A stretch of 7,663 bases of DNA from Alphaproteobacteria bacterium. Lineage in GTDB: Bacteria > Pseudomonadota > Alphaproteobacteria > UBA9219. This document shows positions 1-5,390 of the stretch, piece by piece. The notes beneath the pieces were generated by a model. It made no database searches. It was not told the DNA's origin and was given only the letters and a program-made list of their open reading frames with translations. Made by a program: the position numbers and the translations under genes. Where the stretch lies: contig JAQUUS010000066.1 in assembly GCA_028693775.1 (NCBI GenBank), positions 1-7,663 on the forward strand, in the 5' to 3' direction. The first letter of the stretch is position 1; the number at the start of each line of letters is the position of its first letter.

Positions 1-576
1 GCCAGCGAAGCGCCCATTGTCAACGGGCTCAGCGACCGCATGCACCCCTGTCAGGCGCTCGCCGACTACGCAACCATGGCCGAATACTTCGGCGGCGATC
101 TCAGGGGGCTTCGGCTCGCCTACATCGGCGACGGAAACAACGTCGCCCGGTCGCTCGTTCACGGCGCAGCCGCGCTGGGGGTCCACCTGACCCTTTGCGG
201 TCCCGAAGGCTACAAGCTCGACGCCGATACGATAAACGCCGCGAAGTCCTGCGTCTCCTACGTCAACCATCCGGTCGACGCCGTGTGCGACGCCGACGTT
301 GTCTACACCGACACATGGATCTCGATGGGCGACGAAGCCGAGACACAAAAAAGGCTCAAGGATTTTTCGTTCTATCAGGTCAACGCCGACCTCATGGCCA
401 ACGCGCCGTCGCATGCGCTCGTCATGCACTGCCTGCCCGCGCATCCCGGACAGGAAATCACAGCGGAACTGTTGCGCTCGCCCAGATCGATTGTGTTCGA
501 TCAGGCCGAAAACCGGACGCATGCGCAAAAAGCGCTTCTGCACTGGCTCGACGAACAGAATACGGCGAAGGATTAA
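1..576 (+). CDS. argF: Ornithine carbamoyltransferase, 3' part (5' end outside window)
   Basis: The product transfers the carbamoyl group of carbamoyl phosphate to ornithine, giving citrulline in cytosolic arginine synthesis. The frame is open from base 1, so 191 C-terminal residues are visible of a family length of a little over 300. The N-terminal SxRTR phosphate-binding loop lies outside. Visible family motifs are HPCQ (bases 43-54, carbamoyl-phosphate binding), the [11 protein letters not shown] segment (about 295-330, ornithine loop), HCLP (427-438, catalytic Cys region) and AENRTH near the end, with its conserved Arg. After HCLP the sequence reads AHPGQE; many relatives have AHRGEE or AHRGQE, a small deviation. 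The TAA at 574-576 overlaps the lexA stop on the other strand. I am confident of the family. An anabolic role is inferred from resemblance to alphaproteobacterial ArgF. Confidence 0.95.
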   Translation, partial: ASEAPIVNGLSDRMHPCQALADYATMAEYFGGDLRGLRLAYIGDGNNVARSLVHGAAALGVHLTLCGPEGYKLDADTINAAKSCVSYVNHPVDAVCDADVVYTDTWISMGDEAETQKRLKDFSFYQVNADLMANAPSHALVMHCLPAHPGQEITAELLRSPRSIVFDQAENRTHAQKALLHWLDEQNTAKD

Positions 577-1274
577 TAGTTGCGGAGCAGGCCAACCAGC
601 TTGCCCTGAACACGCACGCGCGAAGCCGGAAGCCTGCGCGTTTCGTAGGTCCTGTTTGCGGGCTCAAGAGCGACCTGTGCGCCCTCGCGCTTCAGATATT
701 TGAGGGTCGCCTCCTGCTCATCGACAAGAGCGACGACAATCGCGCCGTTCTCTGCATGGTCACACGACCGTATGATAACGCGGTCGCCATCGAGGATCCC
801 GGCCTCGATCATCGAGTCCCCCGAAATCTCCAAAGCATAGTGCTCCGAAGCATTAAAAGAATTCTTGGCCGAAGCGAGCAGTCCGGTCGGAACGTCAATA
901 TTGCCGTTCGGATCGCGCAAGGCTTCGATAGGCGTTCCCGCAGCGATCCGCCCATAAAGAGGCAAACTAACGCTTTGCGCTGCAGCAATTGCGGGCATAT
1001 CGGGCATGGGCGTGTCGACAGAAACAGCGCGGGTTTTGCGCGCGCCGGATTTTGTTTCACCGTCAGGAAGCTTGAGGATCTCCAGCGCCCGGGCGCGATG
1101 AGGCAAACGCCTGATAAACCCGCGCTCCTCCAGCCCCGTGATAAGGCGATGGATACCGGATTTGGACTTGAGCCCAAGGCAAGCCTTCATTTCTTCGAAC
1201 GACGGAGATACGCCGTCGGCGGCAAGTCTGTCGCGAATCAGAAGCAACAATTCTTTTTGCTTACGCGTCAACAT
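573..1274 (-). CDS. lexA: LexA, SOS repressor with self-cleaving peptidase domain
   Basis: LexA represses DNA-damage genes and cleaves itself when activated RecA is present. I chose the start at 1274 ([10 protein letters not shown], 233 residues) because AAGGAG lies 6 bases upstream and this is the usual LexA N-terminus; the longer frame from 1319 adds 15 atypical residues. The winged-helix DNA-binding domain is residues 1-70, with the recognition region [18 protein letters not shown] typical of alphaproteobacteria. A linker follows, then the S24 peptidase domain with cleavage site Ala112-Gly113 (GRIAAG), catalytic Ser154 (GDSM) and Lys192 (ATLKYLK). All key residues are intact, so cleavage should work. 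The gene converges with argF, sharing 4 bases at the stops. Its promoter carries an SOS box at 1324-1338, implying autoregulation. Confidence 0.97.
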   Translation of the reverse strand: MLTRKQKELLLLIRDRLAADGVSPSFEEMKACLGLKSKSGIHRLITGLEERGFIRRLPHRARALEILKLPDGETKSGARKTRAVSVDTPMPDMPAIAAAQSVSLPLYGRIAAGTPIEALRDPNGNIDVPTGLLASAKNSFNASEHYALEISGDSMIEAGILDGDRVIIRSCDHAENGAIVVALVDEQEATLKYLKREGAQVALEPANRTYETRRLPASRVRVQGKLVGLLRNY

Positions 1275-1323
1275 CGAAATCTCCTTGCGCGGGAAAGGTG
1301 CCGGGAGGGAACAAAACATGAAT

Positions 1324-1338
1324 GTTCTACTTTAGTTC
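1324..1338 (-). promoter_or_regulatory. SOS box (LexA operator), GAAC-N7-GAAC
   Basis: On the lexA strand the site reads GAACTAAAGTAGAAC, a perfect direct repeat of GAAC with 7-base spacing. This is the known alphaproteobacterial LexA operator and differs from the palindromic CTGT-N8-ACAG box of gammaproteobacteria. It covers the -10 element and part of the spacer of the lexA promoter, so bound LexA should block RNA polymerase. A further half-site, GTTC in lexA-strand reading at 1309-1312, lies just downstream and may be chance or an auxiliary contact. Confidence 0.9.
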
Positions 1339-1352
1339 CGCCCCCGAGTCAA
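1324..1352 (-). promoter_or_regulatory. lexA promoter (-35 TTGACT, -10 TAGAAC)
   Basis: On the minus strand TTGACT (1347-1352, five of six matches to the sigma-70 -35) is followed after exactly 17 bases by TAGAAC (1324-1329, four of six). Transcription would start near 1317, leaving a leader of about 40 bases before the lexA ATG. The -10 is also the second half-site of the SOS box, the expected arrangement for a LexA-repressed promoter. Confidence 0.75.
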
Positions 1353-1365
1353 GCCGAAGCGGCTT
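1351..1365. repeat. Perfect 6-bp inverted repeat overlapping the lexA -35
   Basis: AAGCCG and CGGCTT flank the triplet AAG, giving a perfect 6-bp hairpin or operator-like dyad. Its left edge overlaps the two outer bases of the lexA -35 hexamer. It has no T-run on either side, so it is not a normal terminator. It may be a protein-binding site or chance. Confidence 0.4.
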
Positions 1366-1393
1366 TCTGAAAAAAGGCAGGAAGTCCGGCGAG

Positions 1394-1421
1394 TTAACCA
1401 TCTTTGAGAAAGTAATATAAA
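1394..1421 (+). promoter_or_regulatory. Candidate promoter for the small membrane-protein operon
   Basis: TTAACC (1394-1399, four of six) and TATAAA (1416-1421, five of six) are separated by 16 bases, pointing toward the gene at 1499 with a leader of about 70 bases. A second possibility is TTGAAA (1434-1439, five of six) with a poor -10, TAATGT (1457-1462), after 17 bases. No SOS box is seen in 1370-1498. The assignment rests on consensus matching only. Confidence 0.35.
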
Positions 1422-1498
1422 AGGCCGTTAGACTTGAAACTGCACAAACGAGCTTCTAATGTGTATCGGATTTTAAATTTTGGATACAAATTATAACA

Positions 1499-1888
1499 AT
1501 GACACAAAACCCGAACGAATCCGGCTCCGGTTTTTCACACGCGGCGCTGGAATTTTCGAAAAACACGCGCAGAAAAGCGATATGCGCCGCCAAATTGACG
1601 GCCAATCATCCGGGGGTACCGCTGATTGTGGGAATGGTCGCGTTTGCGGCAACGATTTCCTCGTGCGCGCCCGGATTTTTTGCAGGCCTTGTCTCCGGCG
1701 CGGCCATCGCCAAGCTGATGAGCGCGACCGCCGCGCAAACGGCCATCTATGAGCAATGGGGCGCAACCGCCGGTGCTCTTGCATCCATTTACGCATACAG
1801 AAACGAAGTGGCCGAAGGCATGCGGCAAGCGATCCGCGACAACGACTGCATTATCGGCAAATATTTTCCGCCCAACCCGAAACCATAA
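1499..1888 (+). CDS. Small membrane protein 1 of the array, unknown function
   Basis: This 129-residue protein is not recognised. Residues 1-35 are polar and basic near RRK. Residues 37-56 and 57-76 form two hydrophobic stretches joined at a Ser-Cys-Ala-Pro turn, and a weaker one follows at 85-100. The second is rich in small residues (GLVSGAAIAK), suited to close helix packing. The C-terminus is a charged helix ending in PPNPKP, comparable to PPNIPA in the last gene of the array and PNGP in the fifth and sixth. It is the first gene of the run, and the next starts 19 bases after its stop. There is no Shine-Dalgarno sequence before the ATG, and no other in-frame start would keep the first membrane segment. 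It is the most diverged member, so placing it in the family is inference. Confidence 0.7.
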   Translation: MTQNPNESGSGFSHAALEFSKNTRRKAICAAKLTANHPGVPLIVGMVAFAATISSCAPGFFAGLVSGAAIAKLMSATAAQTAIYEQWGATAGALASIYAYRNEVAEGMRQAIRDNDCIIGKYFPPNPKP

Positions 1889-1907
1889 TCGAACAGGAAA
1901 CAATTGT

Positions 1908-2459
1908 ATGTCCTTTATGGAAAACAGCCGAAAAAAAGCTCCGAGACAAAGCAACAACCCCGAGATTCAGCAAATGCAAAGAGCTGAAAGCGAGCTGTTA
2001 AAGGAAAGAGCCGCGCGCCTTGCCGCTGAAAAACAGGTCGAAGACCTGTCGCTCAAACTGAAGCAACAGGAAGCGATGCTCAAAGAAGAAGCAAAAAAAG
2101 AGCCTGTAGCGCCTGCTGTCAGCCTGCCAACCGTTCCCGTTTTGCAGTCCGTAGCATCCGACATACCGGAGAATCCGAAAAGAAGCCTCTATGAAAAGTT
2201 TCAATACGCCGCGGGCGAAGCGGTCGAATGGACCTGCTGCCTTGTTTTGGGCTCGGCGCCGTTTCTCATTTGCGAAGTCGCCCCGGCTGGCATCGCCGCG
2301 ACCATGGTCGGGACTGCCGCAGTTCTAGCCGGGCATCCCGAAAAAGCTTATGCGTACTCAATTGCCGCCGGGGTTATTTGCGGGGTCGCCGCACTTCCGT
2401 TTTCGCTCCCCCTGCTCAAATCATCCATTGTCGATCTCAAATACAGGCTCAACCGATGA
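1908..2459 (+). CDS. Small membrane protein 2 of the array, with N-terminal coiled coil
   Basis: This 183-residue protein is not recognised. I chose the start at 1908 because AGGAAA lies 7 bases upstream; the frame stays open back to 1749 but that part overlaps the previous gene. Residues 18-64 are strongly charged with a heptad-like pattern (ESELLKERAARLAAEKQVED), suggesting a coiled coil and oligomerisation. A Pro/Val-rich linker (65-90) follows, then hydrophobic stretches at about 106-126, 127-142 and 148-168, with a conserved-looking Glu pair (GEAVEW) before the first. It ends with a basic tail, KYRLNR. It is the only member with a long coiled coil. Its TGA overlaps the next ATG (ATGA), which suggests translational coupling. 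Confidence 0.8.
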   Translation: MSFMENSRKKAPRQSNNPEIQQMQRAESELLKERAARLAAEKQVEDLSLKLKQQEAMLKEEAKKEPVAPAVSLPTVPVLQSVASDIPENPKRSLYEKFQYAAGEAVEWTCCLVLGSAPFLICEVAPAGIAATMVGTAAVLAGHPEKAYAYSIAAGVICGVAALPFSLPLLKSSIVDLKYRLNR

Positions 2460-2932
2460 AAAAAGTCACACTCACCATTGGCATCGAGGGCAAGAAGCCG
2501 AAAATCGCGTTTAAAAAAGAGGCGAGCAAAACCGTGCGGCGGCTGCCTTCCAGCACCGACAATACGCAAAAGGAAATCAACCGGTGCCTTGCCGCGTTCG
2601 ACGAAAAAGCCATCGCCAAAAAGAACAACGGCGCGCTTGCGACGTTCAAGCGCGGCGGGCAGGACCTCAGCAACCGCACCAAGGCGCTTTGTGCGGCCGG
2701 GATAGCTTTTTCCATGGTCGAACTGATCGAAGGCGTATGCGAAAAAGGCATCATTTACGGTACGCTTCCGGCTTCGATCGGCTTGATATTTCTGGGCACA
2801 ACGGCCTTCAACGTCACCTTCGCCGCGTTCATTCTTTGGGGCTGCGCCAAAGGATATCCTGAAGCCAGGGATCTTGCCCAAACGGTATATAAGGAAAACA
2901 GACGAAGAGCCCTTCCGGCTCCGAAACCCTAG
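2456..2932 (+). CDS. Small membrane protein 3 of the array, unknown function
   Basis: This 158-residue protein starts at the ATG inside the previous stop (ATGA), with AGG 8 bases upstream. The N-terminal 35 residues are very basic (KKVTLTIGIEGKKPKIAFKK). The motif INRCLAAFDE (41-50) matches IERILSQFDK in the last gene and IDRSLRSIDR in the protein at 3089. Two hydrophobic segments, about 78-95 and 100-131, carry IEGVCEKG (91-98), close to IEGLAEG in the protein at 3571. After the second segment comes YPEARDLAQTVYKENRR, aligning with LPEAVQVSRENYKK of the protein at 3089. Residues 74-150 align nearly without gaps with that protein, so the two form a close paralogous pair. The function is unknown; a membrane location with the basic ends in the cytoplasm is inferred. 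Confidence 0.85.
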   Translation: MKKVTLTIGIEGKKPKIAFKKEASKTVRRLPSSTDNTQKEINRCLAAFDEKAIAKKNNGALATFKRGGQDLSNRTKALCAAGIAFSMVELIEGVCEKGIIYGTLPASIGLIFLGTTAFNVTFAAFILWGCAKGYPEARDLAQTVYKENRRRALPAPKP

Positions 2933-2940
2933 ACAACGAA

Positions 2941-3069
2941 ATGAGCGAGCAAACAAAAACACCTCTCTCAAAACAGGCCCTCTTGCAGAAGCCGGGCGTG
3001 AAAGCCGCCGTTCTTTCGGAAAAGTGTATTTTTTTATCGATATCCAACATTCATAGAACCAAACCTTAA
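2941..3069 (+). CDS. Doubtful 42-residue ORF, possible remnant of an array member
   Basis: ATG at 2941 opens 42 codons, 8 bases after the stop of the previous gene. There is no Shine-Dalgarno sequence. The start MSEQTKTPLSKQALLQ resembles the polar start of the next protein (MTEQTETNPTAQIKDAL), but there is no membrane part. The sequence turns AT-rich with a T-run near 3029 and then stops. It may be the decayed head of a lost paralog, a leader peptide, or simply spacer; the 156-base interval it occupies is the largest gap in the array. Confidence 0.25.
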   Translation: MSEQTKTPLSKQALLQKPGVKAAVLSEKCIFLSISNIHRTKP

Positions 3070-3088
3070 TTTATAAGTGAGCGATGCC

Positions 3089-3565
3089 ATGACCGAACAA
3101 ACTGAAACGAATCCCACAGCACAGATCAAGGACGCTTTGAGCCGCATCTCTCAGGAGCGCACGTTAGACGAAGAAGAGGCGAAGGCCGCAATCGACCGGA
3201 GCCTGAGATCCATCGACAGGGAAGGCCGCGTTATCACTGTCGACAAGAGGAAAGCACTCTACGAAATGTCTGCTCAGGAAATCACAGTCGGGCGCTCGAA
3301 AGCGGCAGGTGTCGCCGCCCTTTCGTTCCTCATCATTGAAACACAGGGCGTTCTAGACAAGCTTATCCCGGCGGGACTTTACTATTCGCTCATTATCTCC
3401 GCGCTCTCCGTCTTCACCGGCGGCAGCGCTGCACTGGGCGTGGGCGCCTTCGTTGCCTTCGGCGGTTACGGCGCAATCAGGGCGCTTCCGGAAGCCGTTC
3501 AGGTCTCCAGAGAGAATTACAAGAAGTTTTCTCCCGGAAATCTGTTAACCCTCGAAAACAGGTAA
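3089..3565 (+). CDS. Small membrane protein 4 of the array, unknown function
   Basis: This 158-residue protein has its start set at ATG 3089, with a weak GTGAG 7 bases upstream; a GTG at 3077 would add four residues (MSDA). The acidic N-terminal half holds two copies of a short helix motif, IKDALSRIS (13-21) and IDRSLRSID (35-43), an internal repeat that matches single copies in neighbouring proteins. A strand-like linker (RVITVDKRKALYEM) follows. Hydrophobic segments at about 72-88 and 94-130 end with a Gly-rich stretch (GGSAALGVGAFVAFGGYGA), then the LPEAVQVSRENYKK helix. TQGVLDK (85-91) stands where relatives have IEGVCEK. It equals the protein at 2456 in length and layout, its closest relative here. 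The next gene starts 5 bases after the stop. Confidence 0.85.
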   Translation: MTEQTETNPTAQIKDALSRISQERTLDEEEAKAAIDRSLRSIDREGRVITVDKRKALYEMSAQEITVGRSKAAGVAALSFLIIETQGVLDKLIPAGLYYSLIISALSVFTGGSAALGVGAFVAFGGYGAIRALPEAVQVSRENYKKFSPGNLLTLENR

Positions 3566-3570
3566 GACTT

Positions 3571-4062
3571 ATGGACGGCAACGAGCATCCATCGCCTTTG
3601 ACAACGGAACAGCCCGATCCGGAAAGCAGCTCAAAAGCGCTCATTGAGAACGCGCTCGACAGCATCCGCGCCTCGGATCTCGAAGCCGCCAAAATACAGG
3701 TGATCGCCAAGGAAGAAATGAGGGCTCTGACGCTTCGGGATACCGAGCAAAAAAGAGCCCTCGTCATCAGAAAATTCAAGCGCACCGGTAAACAAATTGT
3801 CGAGGCGCCGTTCAATGTCACGGCCGCAGCCATCCTTTTTGGCGCGGACACCATCGAAGGGCTTGCAGAGGGGTTTTTTTGGGGCTTTGCAGGCGCGCTA
3901 CTCCTTACTGTAGCGAGCAGCCCCTTCATCGCGCCCGCGCTCTGCACCGAGATAAGCCTGGGCATTATTCAAATCAGCGCTCTCGGAGGAGCGATTGCAC
4001 GCATTCCTCACGCAGCCAAGGAAGCAAAACGCTGCCTGTTAAACGGCCCCAACGGTCCTTGA
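3571..4062 (+). CDS. Small membrane protein 5 of the array, unknown function
   Basis: This 163-residue protein has AGG 8 bases before the ATG, lying across the previous stop. Residues 1-22 are polar and probably disordered. The family helix appears as LIENALDSIR (24-33). A charged helical stretch continues to about residue 76. Hydrophobic segments are about 82-115 and 117-143, the first with IEGLAEGFFWG (95-105), the family signature also seen in the protein at 2456. The C-terminal helix IPHAAKEAKRCLLNGPNGP closely matches the C-terminus of the next protein (ADAAPRAKKILLDQPNGP), so these two are paralogs. The function is unknown. Confidence 0.85.
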   Translation: MDGNEHPSPLTTEQPDPESSSKALIENALDSIRASDLEAAKIQVIAKEEMRALTLRDTEQKRALVIRKFKRTGKQIVEAPFNVTAAAILFGADTIEGLAEGFFWGFAGALLLTVASSPFIAPALCTEISLGIIQISALGGAIARIPHAAKEAKRCLLNGPNGP

Positions 4063-4076
4063 AGGAAAACAAGCAC

Positions 4077-4343
4077 ATGAAAGACAAGCCCTCCGAACAG
4101 GCGCCCATCGCCCCGGAAACAGCGTTTGCACAAGCCGCATGGAAATTTGCCTCGGCGGCAATCCATATTCCGCAAACGGCATGTTTTCTTTTTGCAAAAA
4201 CAACCATAGGGCTTTTTCGCGGCAACATATACGGAATGCTGGGCGCTTGCGGCAGTGCGGTTGTGGCCTTGGCCGATGCTGCGCCGAGGGCAAAAAAGAT
4301 TCTGCTCGACCAACCTAACGGCCCGCAAAGGATTTCGCCATGA
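4077..4343 (+). CDS. Small membrane protein 6 of the array, short form
   Basis: At 88 residues this is the shortest full member. AAGGAAAA lies about 9 bases before the ATG, 14 bases after the previous stop. The long polar N-terminal half of its neighbours is missing; only about 20 polar residues precede the membrane part. Hydrophobic segments are about 24-47 and 50-68. The C-terminus (DAAPRAKKILLDQPNGP) matches that of the protein at 3571. It thus looks like a minimal version, with just hairpin and tail, and may have arisen by N-terminal loss. Its TGA overlaps the ATG of the next gene (ATGA). The function is unknown. Confidence 0.8.
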   Translation: MKDKPSEQAPIAPETAFAQAAWKFASAAIHIPQTACFLFAKTTIGLFRGNIYGMLGACGSAVVALADAAPRAKKILLDQPNGPQRISP

Positions 4344-4795
4344 CGCGCTCACGCAATTCCCACCTCACCGATCAAGAAAAAAAAATCGAGCGGATCCTCT
4401 CGCAATTCGACAAGGGAAAAGTTCCGCCGCCCGGAACCGAGACCAACGAAAAAGCTATCGTCATCAAAGTCACGGATGGCAAAACAGTCGTTCTTTCGCC
4501 ATACCAGAAAGCAGCGGCCGAGGTCTGCTGGGCCGCAGTCAAGCTTCCCATCATGAGCTTCGGTTTCATGTTCCTAAGCTTGGATCATCTTCTCAACACG
4601 CTGCCTTTCACAATTGCCGCAGGCTGCGTTACGGGAGTCTGCTGCGCGACGGTGCTCGGCGCCGCCGCAACCGGACCGGGCTTTCTCGCGGCTTTCGCGG
4701 CGGGCCATGTTGTCGCCGCCGTTAGAGAAGCCCCGAAAATGAAGCGCACACTCAAGGAATTGTGGAACACCCTTCCGCCCAACATTCCGGCCTGA
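4340..4795 (+). CDS. Small membrane protein 7 of the array, unknown function
   Basis: This 151-residue protein has AAAGGA 8 bases before an ATG that overlaps the previous stop. The N-terminus carries IERILSQFDK (16-25), matching the proteins at 2456 and 3089, then a Pro-rich turn and a strand-like stretch (KAIVIKVTDGKTVVL). The hydrophobic part is the longest of the set: about 60-82, 88-112 and 113-128, with several Cys (GCVTGVCCATVLGAA). GPGFLAAFAAGHVVAA (112-127) resembles APGFFAGLVSGAAIAK in the first array gene. It ends with the basic helix REAPKMKRTLKEL and PPNIPA. It is the last member of the array; a T6 run lies at 4813-4818 without a convincing hairpin. Confidence 0.85.
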   Translation: MTRSRNSHLTDQEKKIERILSQFDKGKVPPPGTETNEKAIVIKVTDGKTVVLSPYQKAAAEVCWAAVKLPIMSFGFMFLSLDHLLNTLPFTIAAGCVTGVCCATVLGAAATGPGFLAAFAAGHVVAAVREAPKMKRTLKELWNTLPPNIPA

Positions 4796-4844
4796 CGTCG
4801 CCCCGGTAAGACTTTTTTCATAGTATGGATGGCACTCTGACGGC

Positions 4845-4855
4845 TGACATTGTCA
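4845..4855. repeat. Short dyad TGACA-T-TGTCA before the GNAT gene
   Basis: TGACA and TGTCA flank a single T, 2 bases before the GGAAGGG ribosome-binding sequence of the acetyltransferase gene. A site there could bind a regulator or form a weak translation-limiting structure, but an 11-base dyad can occur by chance. Confidence 0.25.
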
Positions 4856-4869
4856 ACGGAAGGGCGGCC

Positions 4870-5385
4870 ATGAATATCCGGCAAGAAAAAGCTTCCGAAT
4901 TCCCGGTTCTTTACGAGCTGATCAAAACCGCGTTTCAGACCGCGCAGGTTTCGAGCGGCACCGAACAGGATTTCGCTAACCGTTTGCGCGCAAGCGGCAA
5001 CTATATCCCCGACCTCGCGCTTGTCGCCGAGGAAGACGGCAAAATTGTCGGCCACATCATGCTGACGCATACCTTCTCCCGCACGCCGGAGGGAAGCCTG
5101 CCTCTTTTGCTTCTGGCGCCCGTTTCAGTCGTGCTCGAACAGCGCAACAAAGGCGTCGGGAAAGCCCTCATCGCCGAAGCCTTCCGCCGCGCCAAGGAAG
5201 CCGGGCATGCCGCCATCGTTCTTGTCGGAAACCCGGATTATTATTCGAAGTTCGGCTTCACATCCTCGGCCGATTTCGGAATCCGCAACGCCAACGGCAT
5301 TCCCGACCAATATGTCATGGCGTGCGAACTCGTTCCGGGCGCGCTGGGCGGCATTCAGAACGCAACCATTACCTTCGAAACGTAA
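4870..5385 (+). CDS. GNAT-family N-acetyltransferase, YhbS-like
   Basis: The product should transfer an acetyl group from acetyl-CoA to an unknown amine substrate in the cytosol. I chose the start at 4870 (MNIRQEKASEF, 171 residues), with GGAAGGG 5 bases upstream; an in-frame ATG at 4825 has no such signal. The GNAT core is complete: LAPVSVV strand (82-88), the acetyl-CoA pyrophosphate loop in QRNKGVGKALI (91-101), and AAIVLVGNPDYYSKFGF (114-130), characteristic of the YhbS group (COG3153). It follows the membrane-protein array by 74 bases and precedes the UbiA gene by 5 bases, so it probably shares a transcript with the latter. A functional link to the array is not shown. Confidence 0.9.
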   Translation: MNIRQEKASEFPVLYELIKTAFQTAQVSSGTEQDFANRLRASGNYIPDLALVAEEDGKIVGHIMLTHTFSRTPEGSLPLLLLAPVSVVLEQRNKGVGKALIAEAFRRAKEAGHAAIVLVGNPDYYSKFGFTSSADFGIRNANGIPDQYVMACELVPGALGGIQNATITFET

Positions 5386-5390
5386 GCTCC

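Larger units (their letters stand above)
1499..4795 (+). other. Tandem array of seven related small membrane proteins
   Basis: Seven genes in one direction (1499, 1908, 2456, 3089, 3571, 4077, 4340) have gaps of 19 and 14 bases or less, or ATGA overlaps, except for a 156-base interval at 2933-3088. Each product has a polar N-terminal half, a glycine/alanine-rich bilobed hydrophobic region and a short, mostly basic C-terminal helix. Shared motifs are I-x-R-x-L-x-x-[FI]-D before the membrane part (genes at 2456, 3089, 4340; weaker at 3571), [IT]-[EQ]-G-[VL]-x-[ED] in the first hydrophobic lobe (2456, 3089, 3571) and a PEA/EAP/AAP-like helix after the second. This supports origin by tandem duplication and deep divergence. 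I know no described family that fits. Confidence 0.75.

Noticed and set aside
1309..1327. Second, palindromic LexA site GAAC-N11-GTTC
   Set aside because: The spacing does not match the known alphaproteobacterial direct repeat; kept only as a possible half-site in the SOS box entry.
195..1370. Long plus-strand ORF of 391 codons
   Set aside because: It runs antisense through lexA and out of frame through argF, is Arg-rich and resembles no family; both real genes are certain.
1749..1907. N-terminal extension of the second array gene
   Set aside because: It overlaps the first array gene in another frame, and the ribosome-binding sequence lies just before 1908.
1535..1957. Minus-strand ORF opposite the first array gene
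   Set aside because: Arg/Cys-rich shadow with no motif; the plus-strand frame has a coherent membrane-protein pattern.
4793..4820. Rho-independent terminator after the array (T6 run)
   Set aside because: Only a 3-bp GTC/GAC pairing precedes the T-run; no convincing hairpin.
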